DNA of 64,000 nt from Methylobacterium sp. 17Sr1-1 (GTDB lineage Bacteria > Pseudomonadota > Alphaproteobacteria > Rhizobiales > Beijerinckiaceae): positions 3,014,001 to 3,078,000 of the forward strand of contig NZ_CP029552.1 in NCBI RefSeq assembly GCF_003173775.1, written 5' to 3'. Position 1 is the first letter of the stretch; every line of letters starts with the position of its first letter. Below, piece after piece: positions 25,864-36,960 of this stretch. The notes under the pieces are model-generated. The model was not told where the DNA came from. It saw only the letters and a list, made by a program, of their open reading frames with translations, and ran no database searches. The translations under genes were made by a program, and so were the position numbers.

Positions 25864-26968
25864 GCCATTCCTTCGCGGCGTGCTGCCGGCGGGCCCGGGC
25901 GGCGATCCGCTCCGTCGACGGCCCGCCCGGCGGCGCGACCACGATCTCGGCGATGCGGGTGCGCTCGGGGTAGAGGTCGTCGAGCACCGCGCTCGCCAGC
26001 GTCGCCGAATCGAGCCGATCGGCGAAACGGGTCTCGTGCAGGGCCCGCACGATCTCGGACTCGAGCAGCACGCCCGGGGCGAGGGCGCGCAGATCCTCGT
26101 CGTAGGCGGTCTTGAGCAGGGTCGCGGTGCCGCCGCAGACCAGCGCGAGGCTCGCGGCAACCACCCGCCCGTCGAGGCGCAGGAGGTCCGCCCGCGCCGT
26201 CACCGGCCCGACGCCCGCCCGGAAGAGGTCCCGGGCGAAGCCCGCGGTCTCCTCCCGGCAGGCGAGTGCGGTGCCGGCCCTCCCCTTCCAGCCGCGCCGT
26301 TCCAGGTCGAGGAAGGCCGCGACCGCGGCGGCGAGATCGCCGTCCGGCCCGACCGCCTCGAGGGTGACGCTCCCGGCCTCGTCGAGGCGCCGGCGCCGGC
26401 GGCGCAGGTCCTTGAGCCGTCCCTTGTGGGGATGCTCCTTCAGGAAGGCGTCGTGGCTCGCGCGCCGGTCGAGCACCGGGCGCGAGAAGCCCGAGACCTC
26501 GGCGCGGCGCCAGCCGTGGCGGGCGAGGGCGGCGAGAAGGGCCGCGTCCGCCGGCAGGAGCGGCCACCACCAGGCCAGCCCGAGGGCGCGCATGCCGGCG
26601 ACGAGGGAATCCAGGGCCGGAGCGCCCTCGGATCCTGAGACCACCAGGGGTGCGGTCACGGTGAGGTAGGGCGAGGCGAAGGGCCGGGCGACCCGGCCGA
26701 GGCCGAGGGGCCCGCGCCCGATCCGGTAGGGCAGCAGCGCCAGCAGGTCCGGGCCGGCGCGCACCGTGAGGCAGGGCAGGTCCGCCGGGGCCAGGCCGTG
26801 GTCGCGATGCGCCTCCAGCACGCGGCGCGAATAATCGGGCGTCGGTCCGGCGGCGCGGGCGACGAGGGCGTCCCAGGCCGTCGGCTCGCGGCTCAAGGCT
26901 GCCAGATTCGTGACCTCGCAGGCCGGAGCGGCGGCGAGCGTCGGGAACGGAACCGCGTGCGCGTTCAT
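25829..26968 (-). CDS. BioF2-like/GNAT-fold acetyltransferase (CelD/BcsL type)
   Basis: Protein of 379 residues of the GNAT-fold group found in polysaccharide and cellulose gene clusters, thought to acetylate a sugar or peptide. Recognisable parts are the LLPYRIGRGPLG segment, EHPHKGRLKDLRRRRRRLDEAG followed by an acidic loop, and a C-terminal half with FLDLERRGWKGRAGTALACRE, LLRLDGRVVAASLAL and LKTAYDEDLRALAPGVLLESE, typical of the family. Its ATG overlaps the stop of the flippase gene upstream by four bases, so both are probably part of one surface-polysaccharide operon. Confidence 0.85.
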   Translation of the reverse strand: MNAHAVPFPTLAAAPACEVTNLAALSREPTAWDALVARAAGPTPDYSRRVLEAHRDHGLAPADLPCLTVRAGPDLLALLPYRIGRGPLGLGRVARPFASPYLTVTAPLVVSGSEGAPALDSLVAGMRALGLAWWWPLLPADAALLAALARHGWRRAEVSGFSRPVLDRRASHDAFLKEHPHKGRLKDLRRRRRRLDEAGSVTLEAVGPDGDLAAAVAAFLDLERRGWKGRAGTALACREETAGFARDLFRAGVGPVTARADLLRLDGRVVAASLALVCGGTATLLKTAYDEDLRALAPGVLLESEIVRALHETRFADRLDSATLASAVLDDLYPERTRIAEIVVAPPGGPSTERIAARARRQHAAKEWLKAQAARLRGR

Positions 26969-28275
26969 CGGGCGAAGGCCGGCGTGAGGAGACCGAGGCG
27001 GCGACGGGCGAGGACAGCCAGGACGATGCCCCGCCCGGCGGTCACGAGGGCGGCGGCCAGCGCCGCGCCGGCGAGGCCCAGCGGCGGCACCAGCGCCAGG
27101 GTGAGGAGGACCGCCGCGGCGAGGAGCGCGACCGTGACGGCGGCGCAGGCGCGCTCGGCCCCCAGCATGGTCAGGAGGTCTTCCGCCGGCCCGCAGGCGG
27201 CGGCGAGCCCGTGGCCGGCGACGAGGAGGGCGAGGAGCGGCAGGGCCTCGCGGAAGTGCGGCCCGAACAGGCCGAGCAGCAGCGGCCCCGCCGCCACGAC
27301 GGCAAGCCCGGTCGCCAGGGTGGCGAGCAGCGTCAGCCGCGACCAGCGCCGGACCAGGGTCTCGAGCCCGGACCGGTCGCCCCGCGCCTGCGCCGCGGCG
27401 AAGCGTTGCGTGGTGACCGAGGAGGCGGCGTACTGGACGAAGACGACGAATTGCAGCAGCCGCGTCGCGGCGAAGTAGGCCCCGACCTCCGCCGGCGGCA
27501 AGAGGAAGCCGAGGACCAGCACGTCGACGAAGTTGAACCCAGAACCGGCGAGGTCGATCAGCGCCATCGGCAGGGCCGCCCGCAGCCAGTCGCGCCAGGG
27601 ATAGAGGGCGCGGGCGGCGGGCCGCGCGACCCGCAGGCGCCGCAGCAGGATCGCAGCCTGCCACGCGAGCGACAGGGCGGTGGCGGCGAGGGTGCAGGCG
27701 ACGGCGATCCCGGCCTCGGCCGGCGCGCCGAACCCAACCGCCGCCAGCATCAGCGCCATGATCAGGCCCTGGCGCAGGAGATAGGGCGGCACGACCGCGA
27801 GCAGCGTCCAGTTGCGGCCGCGGGCCACCCCCTCGCAGAAATCCTGCAGCGCGAAGAGCGGCAGCACGAGGGCCGCCACGAGGAGCGCGCCGGCATAGTC
27901 ACCGGAGACGAGGCCGGGGACGAGCCAGAGCAGGGCCGCGCCACACCCCGCGAGGACGGAGGCCGCGGCAAGCGAGAACACCGCCCCGAAGGCCAGGAAG
28001 CCGCGCTCCGGCCCGGCCGCCCCTTGCGCCCGGTAGGTCGGCAGGAAGCGGCAGGCGGCCTGCGACAGGCCCCAGGTCGAGGCATGGCCGAGCAGAGCGG
28101 TCCAGACCCAGATCGTGGCGAAGATCCCGTATTCCTCGGCCCCCATCAGCCGGGCCATCAGCACCTGGGCCACGAAGGCGCAGGCGGCAGCCGCGATCCG
28201 CACGCCGAACACCGCGAGGGCGGTGCCGGCGCTCCCGCCCGCCTCCGCGTCGCCGATCGAAGCCCCAGCCGCCAT
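26965..28275 (-). CDS. Polysaccharide flippase, Wzx/MATE-like membrane protein
   Basis: Integral membrane protein of 436 residues with about 12-14 hydrophobic helices, the pattern of lipid-linked oligosaccharide flippases (polysaccharide biosynthesis protein family). The N-terminus has FVAQVLMARLMGAEEYGIFA, a typical first-helix motif of the group, and helix 7 carries FNFVDVLVLGFLLPPAEVGAYFAATR. It probably moves an undecaprenyl-linked glycan across the inner membrane. It is translationally coupled (ATGA) to the acetyltransferase gene. The linked polymerase and transferases are not adjacent. Confidence 0.9.
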   Translation of the reverse strand: MAAGASIGDAEAGGSAGTALAVFGVRIAAAACAFVAQVLMARLMGAEEYGIFATIWVWTALLGHASTWGLSQAACRFLPTYRAQGAAGPERGFLAFGAVFSLAAASVLAGCGAALLWLVPGLVSGDYAGALLVAALVLPLFALQDFCEGVARGRNWTLLAVVPPYLLRQGLIMALMLAAVGFGAPAEAGIAVACTLAATALSLAWQAAILLRRLRVARPAARALYPWRDWLRAALPMALIDLAGSGFNFVDVLVLGFLLPPAEVGAYFAATRLLQFVVFVQYAASSVTTQRFAAAQARGDRSGLETLVRRWSRLTLLATLATGLAVVAAGPLLLGLFGPHFREALPLLALLVAGHGLAAACGPAEDLLTMLGAERACAAVTVALLAAAVLLTLALVPPLGLAGAALAAALVTAGRGIVLAVLARRRLGLLTPAFAR

Positions 28276-28377
28276 CCCGCTGCTCCTTCGCCGCGCGAGA
28301 TTCCTCGTGTAGCGGGCCGGGCTTGCGGGGGGGTTAAGCGGATCGGGTGAAACCGGTGCTGCGGAGCCGCCGAACCG

Positions 28378-29415
28378 TCACAGCGCGATGTCGATGCTCG
28401 CCGCCGTGCCCCTCTCGGCCTGGGCGTAATCGATCTGCGCCCGCAGGTTCGACGCCATGGCGCGCACGATGCGCGAGCCGAGCCCGGTGCCGCGCGGGAT
28501 GCCGCTGCCCTGCCAGCCGACGCCGTCATCGGCGACCGTGAGGCGCAAGCTGGCGCCGTCGCGGCGCGCGGTGATGCGGATCTCGCCGGTGACGCCCTCG
28601 GGATAGGCGTACTTGTAGGCGTTGGTGACGAGCTCGGTGACGATCACCCCGAGGGAGACCGCCTTGTCGGTCGCGACCTCGACCGGCTCGGCGTCGAGGA
28701 GGATGCGGTGGCGCTGGCCGGTGGCGTTCATCGCCCCGTCGAGGTCCTCGACCAGGGTCGCCAGATAGGCGTCGACCGCCACCACCCGCACGTCGTCGGA
28801 GGTGTAGAGGCGCCGGTGGATGCCGGCGATCGCGGTGATGCGGGTCTGGGTCTCCTCCAGCGCCGCGCGGGCGGAGGCGTCGGTGACGGTGTTGGCCTGC
28901 ATCCGCACGAGCGCCGCCACCAGGGCGAGGCTGTTGGCCACCCGGTGGTTGACCTCGCGCAGCAGGAGCTCGGCCCGGTCGCGGGCCTCGCGCACCTCGG
29001 CCTCGGCGCGCTCCTTCTCGCGCCGGGTGCGGTCCCGGAGCACCGCGGTCGCCACCGCCTCGGCGAGCAGTTCGCGAAAATGGCCCTGGAGGTCCTTCCA
29101 GACGTAGTCGACGGCGCCGGCCTTCAGCGCCGCCACGGCGACGCGGCTGTCCTCCGAGCCGGTGACGTAGATCACCGGCGGCGCCTCGGGCAGCGCGCGG
29201 ATGCGCGGCAGGATGTCGAGGCCGGTCTCCAGCGGCATGTGGTGATCGAGGGCGACCACGTCGAAGCGCTCCCTCGCGATCAGCGCGAGGCCGGCCTCGC
29301 CGTCGGAGGCGTGCACCACCTCGCAGCCGCGGCCCGCCAGCGTGCGGGTGACCAGCCGCGCCAGCCCGGGATCGTCGTCGATGTAGAGCAGGCGGACCGG
29401 TTCGGTCACGGTCAC
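28378..29415 (-). CDS. Response regulator-histidine kinase hybrid (REC + HisKA_2/HWE-type kinase)
   Basis: Protein of 345 residues with a receiver domain first: phospho-accepting Asp57 (ALDHHM), acidic pocket DDD at about 13-15 and Lys107. A coiled segment (about 125-150) follows, then a HisKA_2-type dimerisation region with phospho-His157 in LLREVNHRVANSLALV and a C-terminal ATPase domain (VTELVTNAYKYAYPEG, VADDGVGW, GLGSRIVRAMA). The GTG start overlaps the stop of the single-domain regulator upstream (GTGA). It is a cytosolic member of a phosphorelay, probably taking a signal from the receptor kinase encoded at 30029. Confidence 0.92.
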   Translation of the reverse strand: MTVTEPVRLLYIDDDPGLARLVTRTLAGRGCEVVHASDGEAGLALIARERFDVVALDHHMPLETGLDILPRIRALPEAPPVIYVTGSEDSRVAVAALKAGAVDYVWKDLQGHFRELLAEAVATAVLRDRTRREKERAEAEVREARDRAELLLREVNHRVANSLALVAALVRMQANTVTDASARAALEETQTRITAIAGIHRRLYTSDDVRVVAVDAYLATLVEDLDGAMNATGQRHRILLDAEPVEVATDKAVSLGVIVTELVTNAYKYAYPEGVTGEIRITARRDGASLRLTVADDGVGWQGSGIPRGTGLGSRIVRAMASNLRAQIDYAQAERGTAASIDIAL

Positions 29416-29846
29416 GCGCTTTCCGGAACCTGCATCACCGAGAAGAACAGGCCGAGCTGGCGGATCGCGTTGGCGAAGCCCTCGTAGTTCACCGGCTTGG
29501 TGATGTAGACGTTGCAGCCGAGGTCGTAGCAGCGCTGGATCTCGCGCTGGTCGTCGGTGGTGGTGAGGATCACCACCGGCGAGCGCTTCAGGTGCGGGTT
29601 CGACTTCACCTTCTGCAGGATGTCGATGCCGGTCATGTCCGGCAGGTTGAGGTCGAGGAGGATCAGCAGCGGCCGGCCGGCATTGATCTCGCCGCTGCCG
29701 TCGGGTCCGAACAGGGCGGCGAGCGCCGAGGTCCCGTCCCGGAACGACTCGATGACGTTGTTCACGCCGGCGCGGCGGATGTTCCGCTCGATCAGCCGGG
29801 CGTGGCCCTCGTCATCCTCGATCATCACGATGTGTACGGCCGGCAC
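29412..29846 (-). CDS. Single-domain response regulator (Rcp1/CheY-like)
   Basis: Receiver-only protein of 144 residues. Acidic pocket EDD (10-12), phospho-Asp65 in LLDLNLPDMTG, Thr at 95-97 and Lys117 in YITKPVN are all present. The extra loop before the phosphorylation site (FGPDGSGEINAGRPL) is typical of the Rcp1-like regulators that partner with phytochrome- or GAF-type kinases. The GTG at 29846 is preceded by AGGAG. It is followed with a 4-base overlap by the REC-kinase gene and lies downstream of a large GAF-PAS kinase, so the three probably form one signalling route. Confidence 0.92.
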   Translation of the reverse strand: MPAVHIVMIEDDEGHARLIERNIRRAGVNNVIESFRDGTSALAALFGPDGSGEINAGRPLLILLDLNLPDMTGIDILQKVKSNPHLKRSPVVILTTTDDQREIQRCYDLGCNVYITKPVNYEGFANAIRQLGLFFSVMQVPESA

Positions 29847-30028
29847 CTGACAACTCCTCGTGGCGCAGAGCCCGGCCGGGCCGGGACGCCTTTTCCTTGC
29901 TGAGCGCGACTGCGCCGACCGCGGGAGACAGGCTCCCGTCATCCTCTCTCTAGACCATTTCCCTTGGGCTTGGACACGCGGCTGGCGTAGAAAACACCGG
30001 GACCAGGTTAACCTGGCGTTGCACTCCC

Positions 30029-32749
30029 TCAACCCTGACGCAACGGCAGCGTCACGCTGAAGGTGGTGCCGGCTCCGAACTCGGAGGACAGGTCGATGCG
30101 CCCGCCGAGCGCCCGAACCAGGGTGCGGACATGGGCGAGCCCGATCCCCTCCCCCGGCCGGTCCTGCACGCCGGAGCGGCGGAAGAGCTCGAACACCCGG
30201 CCGTGGTCGCGGGGGTCGATGCCGCGGCCGTTATCCGTCACCTGGAAGAGCGCGAGCCCGTCCGAGACCGCGCCCGTGATCGCGATCCGCGCCGGCCGGT
30301 CCTTGGCCCGGTACTTGATCGCGTTGTCGATCAGGTTGCCGAAGATCTGCCCGACCGCGACCCGGTCGGCGACGATCTCCGGCAGGTCGCCGATCTCGAT
30401 CACCGCGCCCGCCGTCTCGGCCTGGTGGCGCTGGGCGTCGGCGAGCTCCCGGACCAGGGCGGTCATCGCCAGGGGCTCGGGCTGGAAGGTGCGCCGCCCC
30501 TCCCGCGACAGCTTGAGGATCGCGTTGATCAGGCCGTCCATCTTGGTGATCGCGGCCTTGATGAAGCTCACCGATTCCGAGAGGTCGGCGTCGATCCGCT
30601 CCGCGTCCGGCCGGCCGGCGAGGGCCGCCCGGATGTCGTCCTGGCTCGCCTCGATCTCGCTCGTGAACCCCATGATGTTGACGAGCGGCGCCCTGAGGTC
30701 GTGGCTGACGATGTAGGCGTAGCGCTGGATCTCCTCGTTCGATTCGCGCAAGCCCGTCTCGGCGGCGCGCTGCTCGGAGATGTCGGAATGCACGCCGACC
30801 CATTCGCGGATCGTGCCGTCGCGATCGAGCACCGGCACCGCCTGGATCGCGAAGGTGCGGAACACCCCGTCGTGGCGGCGCACCCGGTGCTCGTGGGTGT
30901 AGCGCCGGCGCTCGGCCACCGCCTGGTTCCAGGTCTCGACGCTGGCAGCCCGGTCCTCCGGATGCACGGCGTCGGCCCAGCCGTAGCCGGCATATTGCTC
31001 CGGCGTCTGGCCAGTGAGCGCGGCCCAGGCCGGCTGGTCGCCGCTCATCCGGCCGGCGGCGTCGTTGGTCCAGAGCACGCCGCGCACCGCCTGGACGGCG
31101 GCCTCGAACCGGTCCTGCTCGCGCCGCACCGAGGCGAACAGGCGGGCATTGTCCATCGCCACCGCCGCCTGGCCGGCCAGGCCCTCGACGAGCGCCGCCT
31201 CACGGGCGCCGAAGCGGTGCGATTCGGGGTGGCCGAACAGCAGCGCGCCGAGGGTGGCGCCGGTGCCGGAGACCACCGGCACCGCGAGGTAGCTGCGCAC
31301 CGGCAGGTGGCCCTTCGGCATGCCGCCATGGCTGCCGTAGCGCGGATCCGTCGTCACGTCCTCGCTGAGCACCACCCCGCCGGCCGCGAAGGTCTCGCTG
31401 AACAGGGTGGTCGCCCGCGGCAGGCCGAACCGGGTGAAGGCCTCCCGCGGCGCCCCGGTGAGGCTGAGGAGCTGCCAGTGCTCGGGGCCCTCGGGGCCCT
31501 CCGGCACCCGCTCGAACAGGGCGCCGTACGCCGCCCCCGTCAGGTGGGTCGCGGCCTCCACCACCGCGTCGCCGAGGCGCTGGCGGTCGAGCTCGCTCGA
31601 CAGGGCGGTACCGAGGCGGTTGAGCACCTCCAGGCGCTGGGTCTCGGCCCGCAGGGCCGCGGCGGCCCGCGCCCGCTCGGCCGCCCGCTCGCGCTGGCGC
31701 TGGGCGGCGCCCGCGATCTCGGCGCTCACCGCGGCGACCTCCGCCGGCACGCCCGCCAGGACGGGCGTCGCGCGGCCGAGGCCCAGCGCCACCGCCTGGT
31801 CGCGCAGGGCCTGGAGCGGCGCCGCGATGCCGCGGGCGAAGGCGAAGGCCAGGAGCGCCGCGATGGCCGCCAGCATCCCGCCGAGGCCGGCGAACCAGAC
31901 GAGCGAGGCCCGCACGGGCGCCGCCAGCGCCTCCTCCGGCACGCCCACGGCGACGCGCCAGTCCGGCACGCCGGCCCGCGCATAGGCGATGAAGAACGGG
32001 TCGCCCTCGAGCGAGGCGCCGCGCCAGCTGCCCTCCGCCCCGGTGGCCGCGCGCAGCTCGTCGGGGGCCGGCGTCCCGGTGAAGCGCTCCGGCGCCCGGG
32101 TGCGGGTCAGCACCCGCTGGTCGCGGTCGATCACCGTCAGCACCCAAGCCTTCGGCACGCCGCCGGAGGCGAGCACGTCGCGGATCCGCGAGGTCGGCAG
32201 GGAGAAGGACAGGAGGTAGAGCACCGCGTCGCCGCCCCGGCGCACCACCGGCACCGTCACCCGGAAGCGCCCCTCGGCCACGCCCGAGACCGCCGGGCGG
32301 CCGTTCAGCGCGCTCGCATCCGCCGCATCGAGGCGTTCCGCCATCGGCTCGGCGCCCAGATCGATCAGGCGCCGCCCGTCGGGATCGCGCAGGGTCGCCG
32401 ACAGGCCGCTGCGGCGATGGAGCTCCTGCATCTGCTCGCGGAACGCCGTGACGTCGCCGCGCTGGAGCGCGTTCGACAGGCTCAGGGCCTCGAGGGTCGC
32501 GATCAGGCTCGCGACCTCGCGGTCGACCGCCGCCGCCTCCATCCGGGCGCGGCCGAGGGCGTCGGCCTCCAGGCGCTCGCGGGCGGCGCCGGCGAACTGC
32601 CACAGCACCACGCCGCCGAAGATCAGGATCGGCACCGCCAGGCCGAGGGCGAACACGACGAGGCGGCGCACGATCGAGCCGGGACGCGAACGTCCCGTCG
32701 CGAGTGTCGGGGCAGGCCCCGGCGGGGCTGCTTGGGCCTGCATCGGCAT
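30029..32749 (-). CDS. Membrane sensor histidine kinase with Cache-like, GAF and PAS domains
   Basis: Protein of 906 residues. A transmembrane helix (about 28-52), a periplasmic Cache-type sensor (about 55-280) and a second helix (about 285-307) are followed by a HAMP-like linker, a GAF domain (about 365-525), a PAS domain (about 545-665) and HisKA with phospho-His683 in YIVSHDLRAPLVN. The ATPase domain follows, with GNLIDNAIKYRAKD and VTDNGRGIDP plus GEGIGLAHVRTL. All kinase motifs are intact. The ligand is unknown. It lies 182 bases upstream of the single-domain regulator in the same direction, and its ATG is close to the thiC stop. Confidence 0.94.
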   Translation of the reverse strand: MPMQAQAAPPGPAPTLATGRSRPGSIVRRLVVFALGLAVPILIFGGVVLWQFAGAARERLEADALGRARMEAAAVDREVASLIATLEALSLSNALQRGDVTAFREQMQELHRRSGLSATLRDPDGRRLIDLGAEPMAERLDAADASALNGRPAVSGVAEGRFRVTVPVVRRGGDAVLYLLSFSLPTSRIRDVLASGGVPKAWVLTVIDRDQRVLTRTRAPERFTGTPAPDELRAATGAEGSWRGASLEGDPFFIAYARAGVPDWRVAVGVPEEALAAPVRASLVWFAGLGGMLAAIAALLAFAFARGIAAPLQALRDQAVALGLGRATPVLAGVPAEVAAVSAEIAGAAQRQRERAAERARAAAALRAETQRLEVLNRLGTALSSELDRQRLGDAVVEAATHLTGAAYGALFERVPEGPEGPEHWQLLSLTGAPREAFTRFGLPRATTLFSETFAAGGVVLSEDVTTDPRYGSHGGMPKGHLPVRSYLAVPVVSGTGATLGALLFGHPESHRFGAREAALVEGLAGQAAVAMDNARLFASVRREQDRFEAAVQAVRGVLWTNDAAGRMSGDQPAWAALTGQTPEQYAGYGWADAVHPEDRAASVETWNQAVAERRRYTHEHRVRRHDGVFRTFAIQAVPVLDRDGTIREWVGVHSDISEQRAAETGLRESNEEIQRYAYIVSHDLRAPLVNIMGFTSEIEASQDDIRAALAGRPDAERIDADLSESVSFIKAAITKMDGLINAILKLSREGRRTFQPEPLAMTALVRELADAQRHQAETAGAVIEIGDLPEIVADRVAVGQIFGNLIDNAIKYRAKDRPARIAITGAVSDGLALFQVTDNGRGIDPRDHGRVFELFRRSGVQDRPGEGIGLAHVRTLVRALGGRIDLSSEFGAGTTFSVTLPLRQG

Positions 32750-32760
32750 GAAATGGGGTC

Positions 32761-34710
<1,950 letters not shown>

Positions 34711-34723
34711 TCACGTCGATCAT

Positions 34724-34832
34724 GGCAGGTTCCCGTCCCTCCGCCGGTACGAACCGGATCAGGTTCAAGGGTCAGGACGCACGCTCGTCCAATCTCAGCC
34801 CCAGATGGCGGGGCTCCCCTCGGTAACGGGGG
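34724..34832 (-). ncRNA. TPP riboswitch (THI element) upstream of thiC
   Basis: Read on the minus strand the leader contains the conserved TPP aptamer parts in order: GGGGAGCCCCG, GGGGCTGAGA (J3-2), CCCTTGAACCTGATC, then the GGTTCGTACCGGCGGAGGGA stretch that closes the helix. It ends about 65 bases before the thiC ATG. Binding of thiamine diphosphate is expected to block ribosome access or cause early termination. Exact ends are estimated. The rest of the 310-base gap (34660-34969) shows only the thiC leader on one side and the HNH promoter region on the other. Confidence 0.93.
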
Positions 34833-34969
34833 GACTGTCGGGTGGGGGGCGGGGTTTGTCAATCACGGGCCATGAGAGGAGCGCTGCGGCATCCCGGCCA
34901 CGGCCTTGAAACGCCCGGACGCCACGACCCAGATACCGAAGGCCCTCCACCACCTTTCGGGAGCTTGCC

Positions 34970-35344
34970 TTGGGACGCCGTGACCGGCGCTGGCGCGACG
35001 ACGATCCTTCCACCCACGGCCCAGCCATACGCGAACCGGTGATCTGCCCGCTCTGCGAGCGGCCGATCCCGCGCGACGCCCGCCAGAGCAAGCATCACCT
35101 GACGCCGAAGCTGAAGGGCGGCACCCATGGCGCGACGGTGCAGCTGCACCAGATCTGCCACTCGGCGATCCATGCCCGCCACAGCGAGGCCGAACTGGCG
35201 CGCCGCCTCAGCGACGTCGCGAGCCTGCGCGCCGAACCGGAGATCGCCCGCTTCCTCGACTGGGTCCGCACCAAGCCGGACGACTTCCACACCGCGACGC
35301 GCATGACCCGGACGCGGCGGGACGCGAAGCGGAGCTACCGGTAG
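34970..35344 (+). CDS. Small HNH endonuclease-like protein
   Basis: Protein of 124 residues with a zinc-type HNH core: CPLCERPIP near residue 26, then KHHLTPKLKGGTHG and the LHQICHSAIHAR block. The His-His and the distal Asn/His positions fit a nicking or McrA-like HNH fold. It is a single gene without methyltransferase or phage neighbours, so it is probably a chromosomal housekeeping-type HNH protein rather than a restriction enzyme. The start appears to be TTG at 34970 with GGGAG eight bases upstream; no ATG is available before the core. The C-terminus is basic. Confidence 0.78.
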   Translation: MGRRDRRWRDDDPSTHGPAIREPVICPLCERPIPRDARQSKHHLTPKLKGGTHGATVQLHQICHSAIHARHSEAELARRLSDVASLRAEPEIARFLDWVRTKPDDFHTATRMTRTRRDAKRSYR

Positions 35345-35421
35345 AGCAAGCAGAACCTGCGGTCGAAATGGCCACGGCATAGGACAACGGCGGACGGTCA
35401 TGCTGCCGGAGCTATCGTGAT

Positions 35422-35607
35422 CCCCACCCCTTTCCCGGACGACTGAAGCGATAGCGGAAGGAGATCCGGGATCCAGCACAAGAAATCGCGAAGCGACCGC
35501 TTGTCTGCGACGGTGCAGCATGCAGAGCCGCTTCGCGGCGAGTCTTACGGCTGGATCCCGGATCTCCTTCCACTTCGTTTCAGTCGTCCGGGAAAGGGGG
35601 TTGGGCA
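35422..35607. repeat. Long palindrome, family 3
   Basis: Near-perfect inverted repeat of about 55 bases per arm (35422-35477 with 35550-35605) around a core of about 70 bases. Arms contain CGGACGACTGAAGCG and GGAGATCCGGGATCCAGC, and their complements. It lies in the 458-base gap (35345-35802) between the HNH gene and the acyltransferase. No transposase gene, T-run or credible gene is seen there. The remainder holds only the region before the acyltransferase start. Confidence 0.88.
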
Positions 35608-35802
35608 CGAGGAACGGCGGAGTCAGTCCGGCTCGGACCGCGACACCCCTCCGGCAGCACACACCTTGCTTGTCTCGGCGCTGTCGCATCCCAGTGGGAT
35701 GGTAAACTCGCGGTTGCGACTCCCTGAACAATTCGACCCGCCGACCGTGCGCCGATCTTTACGTCTCCCTGCGAGCGTCGGGCCGTCCTCGTGGAGACGC
35801 CG

Positions 35803-36942
35803 ATGTCCGCCCGCCCCAGCACCGAACCCGCCCTCTCGGTCCGGCCGGACGATCCGGTGCGTCCGCGCGCCGCGCCGGAGGCCGGGCGCCTCGCCTGGGT
35901 CGACGCCGCCAAGGGTATCTGCATCATCCTGGTGGTGATGATGCACTCCACCCTCGGGACCGGCGAGGCGATGGGGGCCGAGGGCTTCATGCACCACGTC
36001 GTCGAGTTCGCCAAACCGTTCCGGATCCCCGACTTCTTCCTCCTGTCCGGCCTGTTCCTCGGCCGCGTGGTCGACCGCGACTGGCGCCTCTTCGCCGACC
36101 GCCGCATCGTCCACTTCACGTATTTCTACCTGCTGTGGATGGTGCTCCAGTCGGCGGTGAAGTACGGCCAGATCACCGACGGCGCAGGCCCGGGCGCCTT
36201 CCTCGCCCATCTCGCCCACGGCCTGATCGAGCCGTACTCGACCCTGTGGTTCATCTACCTGCTGGCGGTGTTCTCGGTCGCCGTGAAGCTGCTGCGCCGG
36301 GTGCCCGGCCCGGTGCTGCTGATCGGCGCCGCGCTGCTGCAGCTCGCCCCGATCCATACCGGGTCGACCCTGATCGACGAGTTCTGCGAACGCTTCGTCT
36401 ACTTCGTCGCCGGCTATCTCTTCGCGGCCCGCATCTTCGGGTTGGCCGATTGGGTGCGGGCGCGGTCCGGCCTGGCCCTCGCCGCCCTCGCCGGCTGGGC
36501 GTTGGTCGAGGGCGCCCTGGTCTTCACGCCGACCGGCCTCCCCTCGCGCCCGAACCTGGCGAGCCTGCCGGGGGTGAGCCTGATGCTCGGCGCCGCCGGG
36601 GCGCTCGCCATCGTAGCGACGGCCGCCCTGCTGACCCGGGCCGGCGGCCCGGTCACGGCGATGCTCCGGGCCTGCGGCGAGCGCTCGATCGTGATCTACC
36701 TCGCCTTCTTCCTGCCGATGGCGGCCCTGCGCACGGCGCTCGTGAAGAGCGGGATCATCGAGGATGTCGGCCTCGCCTCGCTCCTCGTCACCGCGACCGC
36801 GGTGGCGGTGCCGCTCGGGATCGAGCGGCTGGTGCGCCACACCCCGGCCCGGTTCCTGTTCCGCCGCCCGGCCGCCTTCCACCTCGTCGGCGAGGAGCGG
36901 CCCGGCCCGGCCCCGCACCTCGCCGCCGCCCGCACGACCTGA
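35803..36942 (+). CDS. Membrane acyltransferase family protein (acyltransferase 3-like)
   Basis: Integral membrane protein of 379 residues from the ATG at 35803 (a GTG four codons upstream is an alternative). It has about ten hydrophobic helices. It starts with the family block LAWVDAAKGICIILVVMMHS, whose WxDxxKGxxxxLVVxxH pattern marks acyltransferase 3/OpgC-like enzymes, and FRIPDFFLLSGLFLGR fits the second conserved block. Family members O-acylate surface glycans or membrane-derived oligosaccharides. The specific acceptor is unknown, and no polysaccharide genes are adjacent. Confidence 0.9.
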   Translation: MSARPSTEPALSVRPDDPVRPRAAPEAGRLAWVDAAKGICIILVVMMHSTLGTGEAMGAEGFMHHVVEFAKPFRIPDFFLLSGLFLGRVVDRDWRLFADRRIVHFTYFYLLWMVLQSAVKYGQITDGAGPGAFLAHLAHGLIEPYSTLWFIYLLAVFSVAVKLLRRVPGPVLLIGAALLQLAPIHTGSTLIDEFCERFVYFVAGYLFAARIFGLADWVRARSGLALAALAGWALVEGALVFTPTGLPSRPNLASLPGVSLMLGAAGALAIVATAALLTRAGGPVTAMLRACGERSIVIYLAFFLPMAALRTALVKSGIIEDVGLASLLVTATAVAVPLGIERLVRHTPARFLFRRPAAFHLVGEERPGPAPHLAAARTT

Positions 36943-36960
36943 CGCCAGAGCCCTGACGCC

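Noticed and set aside
34970..35344. HNH protein as part of a restriction-modification or phage defence system
   Set aside because: No methyltransferase, ATPase or phage gene is near. It lies between thiC and a metabolic/envelope gene.
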